Source: Oscillospiraceae bacterium (GTDB lineage Bacteria > Bacillota > Clostridia > Oscillospirales > Oscillospiraceae). Taken from it: a stretch of DNA of 10,900 bases. Within the stretch, counting starts at the first letter, position 1; every line of letters begins with the position of its first letter. Both the position numbers and the translations under genes were made by a program. Where the stretch lies: assembly GCA_017936205.1 (NCBI GenBank), contig JAGBGB010000072.1, positions 1 to 10,900 on the forward strand, written 5' to 3'. The notes under the pieces were generated by a model. That model did not search any database, was not told the origin of the DNA, and saw nothing but the letters and a program-made list of their open reading frames with translations. Positions 7,601 through 10,900 of this stretch are shown piece after piece.

Positions 7601-9616
7601 GCGTAGGGATTCATGACGGGCAATCATAGTCTGTAGTGCAACCCGTAAACGGGGCACATCCACAGCGCCACGAATTCGAATCTGCTCAGGCAAATGATAT
7701 TGTAGAGAATCCTCCTCAAGACTTTGAGATAAGTACATGCGCATCTGAGCAGAAGACAAGGGATAGTATGCCTTCTCCTCAGCCTTTTTCAATGCAGTGG
7801 AGCAAACAGCCTCTTCTGACTTTAAGAGTTCTGCCAGCATAGCCGGCGTTGGATACATAAATACACTTCTATGAGAAAGCCTGCTGCTAAACTCCTCTTC
7901 TATCCGACGAAGTAGTACCGCAACAGTAATGGAGTGGCCGCCCAAATGGAAGAAAGAATCGTGAATACCTACCTTTTCGATTCCAAAAATCTGTGAGAAC
8001 AGCTCGCAGAGGAGCTTCTGTTCCTCGGTCTCAGGAGCGGTATATTCCAGTGTAGATTCTACTGAGATGCTCGGAAGTGCCTTTCGATCCACCTTGCCAC
8101 TGGCATTCAAAGGAATGGAAGGAAGCTGCAACATCCCGGAGGGAAGCATATAGTCCGGCAGAGATTTCATTAAGCTTTCCGACACGTGACGGGATTCTAT
8201 GATCTGATCACTGCAGAAGTAAGCATAGATCCGTTTTTCTCCGGAACCGTCCTCCCGTACGATCACAGCACAATCCCTAATTCCATCCACTCTCCGGATC
8301 GCTGAATCGATTTCAGTCAGTTCTATTCTATGACCAAGAATTTTAACCTGATCATCGGCTCTTCCATAAAAATGGATCATCCCATCGGATTCCAGCGCAG
8401 CCAAATCCCCTGTTCGATAAAGAAAGCCCTCACCATAGGGATCAGAGATAAATTTCTCCTCAGTGAGCTCAGGTCGATTTAAATATCCGGGACTGACACC
8501 GTCACCTGCAATGCAAAATTCTCCTATTTCACCCGTTGCACACAAACGAGAGCCGTCCAAAATATATACCCGAGTATTGCTAATAGGGGTACCAATGGTA
8601 GCTTGATTATGTGTAACATCTGCGCAAGTAGACCAGACCGTAGTTTCAGAAGGGCCATACACATTAACAAGAATTGTATTGGGGCACAGATCACGTAAAC
8701 GTGTAATCAACTCCTCACTGACGACCTCGCCACCAAGCATCATGTAGCGGAATTGTCCTAATGCTTGGCATTCGGGATCTTGTGCTAAAAACAAACGGAT
8801 ACGACTGGGCGTGGTCTGCAGGACCTCCGGCTTATACTTCATAACCAAGGAAGAGAAGGCTCGAACATTCCTTTGTTCCTCATCATTAGCCATATAAACA
8901 GTCATGCCATTGAGTAAGGATGTAATAGCTTCTGTAACAAAAATATCAAATACATAGTTGGTTACAGAAAGAATAGAGGAATAGCCCTGTTCTGTTCCGT
9001 AACGATAAACGCCGTAATCGGACTGCCAGCTGTAATTAATCACATTTTTATGGCAAATCACAACACCCTTAGGCTTACCTGTGGTTCCCGAGGTATAGAT
9101 TAAGTATGCAGGATCATCCGGCTTGCATTGGACAGCAAAACTACTCCCATCTTCTCCGTACCAATTCTGCAGATCGATGGTGGGAATCGAACAGTCTAAG
9201 CTACACTGAGATAATAGAACAGCTTTGGCTTCGCAGTCCTGCAGAATATAGTTCATACGATCCCTTGGGTAATCAGGATCCAATGGAACATAAGCTGCAC
9301 CTGCTTTCAGAACTGCATAGAGAGCCGTCAGCATTTCCACACCTCTGCGGACACAAATTGCCACAAAATCTCCATGACCAATTCCCATCTGATGAAGCTC
9401 AAATGCCAGCTGTCCGGATCGCTCATCCAGTTCACCATAAGTGACAGTCTGTCCCTCAAAAACAACTGCGACCTGATCCCTGTGCTGAGCAACCTGCTGA
9501 GCAAAGAGATCCGGAATGCTCTGTTCCTTGGGATAGAAACAGCTTGTTCTATTGAGTTCTTCATAAATGGAATGTAAGGTTCCCTCGCTTGTTGCGGTAT
9601 GTTTCATAACATCCAT
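1..9616 (-). CDS. Multimodular nonribosomal peptide synthetase, A-T / C-A-T / C-A-T / C-A... (3' end outside window)
   Basis: A single uninterrupted frame of 3205 codons from ATG (9616) to the left edge. Domain order by residue: A 30-520, T 528-600; C 617-1045, A 1058-1528, T 1535-1608; C 1625-2050, A 2063-2552, T 2560-2635; C 2650-3075, A from ~3085. All core catalytic motifs seen are intact: three LGGHS carriers (S562, S1569, S2595), three HHxxxDG condensation sites (H742, H1747, H2774 as second His), YTSGTTGKPKG loops and A10 lysines (K508, K1515, K2541). Pockets read Gly-like, Phe and Thr for modules 1-3. The enzyme activates amino acids with ATP and links them as carrier-bound peptide in the cytoplasm. 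It begins directly with an A domain, as initiating modules can, although it sits behind another NRPS gene. No epimerization, methylation, cyclization or release domain is visible. Release must lie further left. Codon use is even throughout. Confidence 0.97.
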   Translation of the reverse strand, partial: MDVMKHTATSEGTLHSIYEELNRTSCFYPKEQSIPDLFAQQVAQHRDQVAVVFEGQTVTYGELDERSGQLAFELHQMGIGHGDFVAICVRRGVEMLTALYAVLKAGAAYVPLDPDYPRDRMNYILQDCEAKAVLLSQCSLDCSIPTIDLQNWYGEDGSSFAVQCKPDDPAYLIYTSGTTGKPKGVVICHKNVINYSWQSDYGVYRYGTEQGYSSILSVTNYVFDIFVTEAITSLLNGMTVYMANDEEQRNVRAFSSLVMKYKPEVLQTTPSRIRLFLAQDPECQALGQFRYMMLGGEVVSEELITRLRDLCPNTILVNVYGPSETTVWSTCADVTHNQATIGTPISNTRVYILDGSRLCATGEIGEFCIAGDGVSPGYLNRPELTEEKFISDPYGEGFLYRTGDLAALESDGMIHFYGRADDQVKILGHRIELTEIDSAIRRVDGIRDCAVIVREDGSGEKRIYAYFCSDQIIESRHVSESLMKSLPDYMLPSGMLQLPSIPLNASGKVDRKALPSISVESTLEYTAPETEEQKLLCELFSQIFGIEKVGIHDSFFHLGGHSITVAVLLRRIEEEFSSRLSHRSVFMYPTPAMLAELLKSEEAVCSTALKKAEEKAYYPLSSAQMRMYLSQSLEEDSLQYHLPEQIRIRGAVDVPRLRVALQTMIARHESLRTQFVLVNGEPMQIIVPYAQENFEFIIDHNSSEDTLTKGFLRPFDLAAAPLLRMKLIERDSCHLLLMDMHHIVSDGMSVELFWEEFFRLYAGEELPELEFRYRDYSESYRNKDLSAHREFWLGQFDREVVALDLPLDQARSSRRSLCGATLEFTLEQKLSDDLRSLCREHGSTEYMVFLSAAMILFGKYSRQEDVVIGTAFSGRDCKETQNMLGMFVNTLAMRGEPKTELSYSDFLKQIKDLSLKAMEYQDYPFEDLVNAVAQERDLARNPLFDVMLVYHNQDQAQLSMGSATLERSAIDTGCSAFDLTFQIEKHGKSHRLSLQYASDLFHEETAKRMVEHYLYLLRQICSNSDRTIGEYCLVTPMEQTRIREFNHTQLPFPEDETITSLFEQQVTLHSDRTALRFGTRTLSYGELNASANYIGHKLREIGICPGDLVALYASRSLEAFAGILGILKSGGAYLPMDPELPQERLDFMFADSGCKAVVYVDKAPSVDLPMLCVDLKQTELKPPKAVNVATDLAYCIYTSGTTGKPKGVLIEHIGICSLKQYFIQAFQVDDSDRILQFANLVFDASVWEWTMALLNGAELVICTQRNDLAAFEQEFVQQGITVATLPPNFYIQLNQIHPRLLITAGSASDQSILRKAQGYRYVNAYGPTETTICATAWERQGNPSVPPIGKPIANMQAYVLNGLTPCAIGEIGELCISGIGLARGYLNREELTAQRFIPDPFGEGRLYRTGDLVRWLPNGNILFLGRLDDQVKLRGFRVELGEIEAVLRELPEVREAAVLLRKDSTGDSFLCAYYGADCELPEDRLKMQLARSLPEYMIPAYFVRVPTVPVNSSGKVDQRALPMPVSSVTHEYIAPRTEIEKFICELFSHILGVDRVSVKDSFFALGGHSLRAAKLANDIWEGLHCRIPVSEIFAAKSPERIAAYLQEASFSEREQILPIPVADSYPMSPAQKRMFLVQQMDPHGISYNMPAFWHIKGNVDVQRLEKSFAAMIQRHESLRTVFRMEGEEAVQIVMSEISVPFRCTTWDGEVAYQRSFVRPFDLERGPLVRMELLHKEQESILMLDIHHIIADGLSVEVFCKELSMLYCGRELPATRIQYKDYSHWILQQDTEAAGAYWREQLAEPPILDLPLDHARPQQQSFDGATVYASLTKELSEKLSRLSKELGITDYMLFLSGAMVLMSKYSRQEDIVIGSAYSGRTATDTEDMIGMFVNTLALRAYPKGDKTCADFIAEIRQLCMDAYKHQNYPFEDLVDSLKHPRDPSRNPLFDVMIAMQNSASAALSLGELEVCSIPYHNEVAKFDLNFLIEESQSGYILALEYCTAMFREETAQGLLQHYIVVLEQLLQDPQRKLREISAITETEKREILYDFNLTDAAYPTDATLVTLFESQVRKTPDRIAVVFEHQQLTYRELNARANVLAKRLRQQGVGRDTLVPMFIERGLEMVIGIYGILKAGGAYVPINTSYPRDRVEFILQDCGASLILVGNTPLPVDDSIEKWNLINMDYEAEDTTGLQPINKPADLAYIIYTSGTTGKPKGVMIEHRNVVRLMNNSRFQFDFCEEDVWMMFHSYGFDFSVWEMYGATLFGGKLVVVSEDAAKDSAALRQLMLDEGVTILNQVPSSFYNLQRSCNGEEGFAIRYLIFGGEALHPAKLEPWHRWFPHCKIINMYGITETTVHVTYREIGDREIQVGLSDIGSAIPTLKAYVMQGNFLCGIGVPGELCVAGDGLARGYLHRTELTQEKFVPNPFGVGRLYRSGDLARWLPDGNLEYLGRIDEQVKIRGFRIELGEIETALRHCEAVRDCAVIVRKDSMGENAIFAYAVSDEALDFSRIRDTLRRSMPEYMIPSYMMQIRSLPVTRNGKLDRQALPSFTGSGEQDYLAPRDDLERKLCDCFSKILGVERISISDSFFELGGHSLRAVELANTVGKLLGCNLNLKDIFLCPSVELLGAYIREQLSIEDELPIAENRMYYPMSAAQKRIYFVCAMDDEGTSYNMPQLYALSEALDVGKLQMAFRKMLARHEILRTAFHIVDGEAVQQIQSGVEADLELCEDLESTEVDLIREFVRPFALSVAPLIRGRLIRRKQGYLFALDMHHIISDGISSAVFIEELSALYNGQELPMLQRQYKDFSCWMYAKDLSADREYWLDQFRDEIPVLELTLDAPRPQKQSFCGAVAEYKLSPSLTEKLCTLGNKEGATEYMLYMAAAAVLLSKYSCQGDLVLGTVAAGRSHFHTQRMLGMFVNTLALRVKPEGNKTFRSFLREVKELVLNAFEHQNYPFEDLVDQLQLSGDGSRNPLFDVMFAMEHEHGTDLDLSGVNSHRCKVEQTIAKFDLTFQINRNAKEAELTLEYNTDLFLEATARRMLEHYHSVLLQILEQPDRCLASIEALTAEERIRIYSHQLAQCHDTTICDTLVGRFEKILEQFPNHIALVDGEERFSYDAMNRRINSLAWKLKELGVRRGDLVAILPRRGWRTIVAVCAVLKAGAAYVPIDPGYPEQRIRDILEDCDPKAILTYDCRVESEKPTLE
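1712..4744 (-). other. Module 3: C-A-T, threonine pocket
   Basis: Residues 1625-2635. The C domain has YPMSPAQKRMF at its start, SYNMP, HHIIADG (1746-1752), GMFVNTLALR and HQNYPFEDLVD. The A domain has YIIYTSGTTGKPKG (from 2204), A5 NMYGITETTVH, A8 KIRGFRIELGEIE and A10 RNGKLDR. Pocket D2253, F2254, W2257, N2296, I2321, G2323, M2347, V2355, H2356, K2541 gives DFWNIGMVHK, the classical threonine code. The isoleucine in YGITET, where most A domains have proline, is common in threonine domains. Carrier serine S2595 in ELGGHSL. The threonine hydroxyl could later serve for lactone closure, but no release domain is visible to support this. Confidence 0.9.
4793..7768 (-). other. Module 2: C-A-T, phenylalanine pocket (GrsA-identical code)
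   Basis: Residues 617-1608. The C domain opens with PLSSAQMRMYL and has HHIVSDG (741-747), GMFVNTL and YPFEDLV. It lacks the extra N-terminal His motif of dual C/E domains, and no E domain precedes it, so it is expected to join two L or achiral residues. A domain: YCIYTSGTTGKPKG (1194-1207). Pocket D1243, A1244, W1247, T1284, I1302, A1304, A1324, I1332, C1333, K1515 gives DAWTIAAICK, the code of the gramicidin S phenylalanine domain. The wider context (FDASVWE, TLPP, LITAGSA, NAYGPTETTICAT) also matches that domain as I recall it. Carrier serine S1569. No E domain follows, unlike GrsA, so L-Phe should be incorporated. Confidence 0.88.
7817..9616 (-). other. Module 1: A-T without C domain, glycine-like pocket
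   Basis: Residues 1-600. The N-terminus (M1 to about Q33) contains LNRTSCFYPKEQ, which matches the linker normally found between a C domain and an A domain (compare EFNHTQLPFPEDE at the start of module 2). A3 is YLIYTSGTTGKPKG (171-184), A5 VYGPSETT and A7 YRTGD (400-404). Aligned by eye to GrsA numbering, the pocket is D224, I225, T228, Q267, M293, G295, V319, V327, W328, K508, giving DITQMGVVWK. This shares seven of ten positions with the glycine code DILQLGLVWK as I recall it, so glycine is the best guess, though not certain. A8 is unusual: KILGHRIELTEID has L427 and T434 where Arg and Gly are usual. The carrier serine is S562 in HLGGHSI. Confidence 0.8.
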
Positions 9617-9624
9617 ACAACACG

Positions 9625-9633
9625 CCTCCTTCT
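9625..9633 (-). promoter_or_regulatory. Strong ribosome binding site of the downstream NRPS gene
   Basis: The minus strand reads AGAAGGAGG, followed by eight bases and then ATG at 9616-9614. This decides the start: a second in-frame ATG (codon 4, at 9607) would sit 17 bases from the motif, too far. The whole gap between the two genes is 57 bases (9617-9673) and holds no stem followed by T's and no promoter I can recognise, which supports cotranscription with reinitiation at this site. Confidence 0.85.
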
Positions 9634-9673
9634 GTTAGCAATTGTTAGGTGTGGAAATGCTGTAAGGCTTTTC

Positions 9674-10900
9674 CTAAATTCCGAAAACAGCCTTTAAAAG
9701 CTGCCGGAATCGTTCAAGCAGAACTTGCAGGATCCTGTCAGACACAGTTCTGCTCTCTACAGAAATCTTCAGTTCTTGAGCTGAAAAATCACAGCTCCAA
9801 TAAAGCTCTGCTTCCTCAGAATACCCATTACAGGCAGGGGCATTCACAGCAAACGCACAGGTAATGCCATTTGGCTTCCGCCGTGAGTTGATCTCAGGCT
9901 CTGTAAGCTTATTTGCATTCTGATAGGATGCAGCAATTCGAGATAACAGCTCTGAGAAATCATCAGATCTGTTGATTGGAAGCTCAGAATAGCTGCTCCC
10001 CTCTAAATAGTACAACCTACACTCTAATTGTTCTGTAAGCATAGAAACGCTTGCAAAATACGCTGCTTGAAGTACGGAGCGGAGCATGTTTTCATCCTGC
10101 CCCAGCAACTGCAGAACGGCTTTGTGGAGCACAGAGCGATCAATTATCGTCTTCCGCCCACTATCCCCCGCTTCAGGGCTATATGAGATGCCTTGTTTCA
10201 AGGGCATTGCCTCAAGAGTTAAAATCTCAGATGCAGCAGAAGAATCAATCCGATGAGCAAGCATAGAAATGGTAGGCAATACAAAAATGTCAGAAATCGA
10301 AATTACACCCGGGAAGCACTGTTCCAAACGATCCTGCATTTTAACCACTAAAATTGAATTACCACCAATCTCCATGAAATTATCATGGAGCCCAATATCA
10401 CTCTGCCCAAGAAGCTCCCGCCAGACCTCCAAAACAGTCCGTTCCGTTGCACTCATGTCTGCCGTAATAGCTGTGGAATGATTCATTGCAGGTACAGGCA
10501 GTGCTTTTTTATCAACTTTTCCATTAAGAGTCAGAGGGATCCGATCCAAATGGATAATTCTACGAGGGATCATATAGCTCGGTAATTGTTCTGACAGTGA
10601 TGTCTTCAGCACTTCTTCATCGTAATTTTCTTCTGAGACATAATAAGCAGTGATCCATCTGCCATTGTCATTCTGAGTCAACATGGCAGCTGCGCCATGG
10701 ATTCCCGGAATGCGGAAGAGTGCAGACTCGATCTCACCCAACTCAATGCGATTCCCGTTGATCTTGATCTGGTCATCCTGACGACCTAAGAATTCTAAAT
10801 GTCCTGCCGTATTCCAACGCACCACATCCCCGGTACGATACAATCGCCCATAGGCTGTATGCAGGAATCGTTCTTGAGTTTGCTCAGGATCCTTATAATA
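9674..10900 (-). CDS. Nonribosomal peptide synthetase, C-terminal part (A end, T, half-C-like tail); 5' end outside window
   Basis: The last 408 codons of an NRPS that enters from the right edge and stops at TAG (9674-9676). Residues are numbered from the edge. Visible: the end of an adenylation domain with A7 (YRTGD, residues ~21-25), A8 (GRQDDQIKINGNRIELGEIE) and A10 (LNGKVDKKAL, which carries the lysine that contacts the adenylate). A carrier domain follows with its phosphopantetheine serine at S182 in EIGGNSI. NRPSs activate amino acids as adenylates and hold them as thioesters on the carrier in the cytoplasm. The substrate-selecting pocket lies beyond the window, so the amino acid is unknown. 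After the carrier comes a 189-residue tail resembling the last part of a condensation or epimerization domain but lacking its catalytic half. No thioesterase or reductase is present, so this protein does not obviously release product. The next NRPS starts 57 bases downstream on the same strand. The family call is certain; the role of the tail is not. Confidence 0.95.
   Translation of the reverse strand, partial: YYKDPEQTQERFLHTAYGRLYRTGDVVRWNTAGHLEFLGRQDDQIKINGNRIELGEIESALFRIPGIHGAAAMLTQNDNGRWITAYYVSEENYDEEVLKTSLSEQLPSYMIPRRIIHLDRIPLTLNGKVDKKALPVPAMNHSTAITADMSATERTVLEVWRELLGQSDIGLHDNFMEIGGNSILVVKMQDRLEQCFPGVISISDIFVLPTISMLAHRIDSSAASEILTLEAMPLKQGISYSPEAGDSGRKTIIDRSVLHKAVLQLLGQDENMLRSVLQAAYFASVSMLTEQLECRLYYLEGSSYSELPINRSDDFSELLSRIAASYQNANKLTEPEINSRRKPNGITCAFAVNAPACNGYSEEAELYWSCDFSAQELKISVESRTVSDRILQVLLERFRQLLKAVFGI
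9677..10243 (-). other. C-terminal tail resembling the last part of a condensation/epimerization domain, catalytic half absent
   Basis: A tail of 189 residues after the carrier. The first ~35 residues (up to about GRKTIID) look like an unstructured linker. The remainder follows the order of a C or E domain's C-terminal lobe: a helix like the one after the latch (MLRSVLQAAYFASVSML), a strand (ECRLYYLEG), a helix (DDFSELLSRIAASYQNA), a strand (ITCAFAVNA), then ELYWSCDFSAQELKISVES and a final helix (LLERFRQLLKAV) matching the FDLTFQI...LSLQY...HYLYLLRQI ending of the C domains in the next gene. It lacks C1 (SxAQxR), HHxxxDG, the GMFVNTL segment and PFEDL. It therefore cannot catalyse condensation by the usual mechanism. 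It may be a decayed C or E domain, or a docking element. The similarity is judged by eye and is weak in places. Confidence 0.6.
10244..10900 (-). other. A domain C-terminal subdomain and T domain of the upstream NRPS
   Basis: Domain-level entry. The hinge and swinging subdomain of an A domain (A7 to A10) is followed by a carrier domain of about 75 residues. Two motif details differ from the usual form: A8 reads KINGNRIELGEIE where most domains have KIRG, and the carrier has EIGGNSI where the three carriers of the downstream protein have LGGHS. The GGNS form is known in functional carriers, and the attachment serine (S182 of the visible fragment) is intact, so the carrier should accept the pantetheine arm. 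Carrier helices end near HRIDSS (~residue 220). Confidence 0.85.

Noticed and set aside
9635..9648. Short near-palindrome around CAATTG upstream of the RBS
   Set aside because: The stem is very short, has a mismatch, and is AT-rich with no T run. It is too weak to be called a terminator or operator.
9614..9676. Possibility that the two NRPS genes are one gene broken by a simple frameshift or nonsense error
   Set aside because: Both frames happen to be in the same phase, but the gap has its own strong RBS and ATG, and restoring the TAG alone would still leave most of a C domain absent. A point error does not explain the junction.

Overview
The whole window lies inside a nonribosomal peptide synthetase (NRPS) locus, and both genes in it are read on the minus strand. 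The right-hand gene (10900 down to 9674) is seen only as its last 408 codons. The left-hand gene starts at 9616 and stays open for 3205 codons to the left edge, so neither gene is complete. They are 57 bases apart in the same direction, with a strong ribosome binding site and no terminator between them, so they probably belong to one operon. Translating the minus strand in one continuous frame gives a clean series of adenylation (A), carrier (T) and condensation (C) motifs with no stop or frameshift.

Organism: moderate GC by eye, AGA, AGG and ATA codons in routine use, an AAGGAGG-type Shine-Dalgarno eight bases from the ATG, and C and A domains of the gramicidin/tyrocidine type (SYNMP after C1, NPLFDVM, YTSGTTGKPKG). 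Together these suggest a Bacillota member, perhaps a clostridial or Paenibacillus-like bacterium. This is an inference; no rRNA or other taxonomic marker is present.

Layout in transcription order: (1) 10900-10244, end of an A domain plus a T domain; (2) 10243-9677, a tail of about 189 residues resembling the last part of a C or E domain, without the catalytic half; (3) stop, then a 57-base gap with the RBS; (4) 9616-7817, module 1, A-T with no C domain, glycine-like pocket; (5) 7768-4793, module 2, C-A-T, pocket DAWTIAAICK, the phenylalanine code of GrsA; (6) 4744-1712, module 3, C-A-T, pocket DFWNIGMVHK, the classical threonine code; (7) 1669-1, module 4, C plus the first ~120 residues of an A domain, running off the window.

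If the visible part works collinearly, the left gene builds Gly-Phe-Thr-X, with all residues L or achiral because no epimerization domain is visible. The most notable point is the gene junction. One protein ends in a half condensation domain, and the next begins at what would normally be a C-A linker, so a complete C domain is missing exactly where two modules should join. No thioesterase, reductase, transporter, regulator, phosphopantetheinyl transferase, RNA gene, CRISPR array, insertion sequence or promoter was found.
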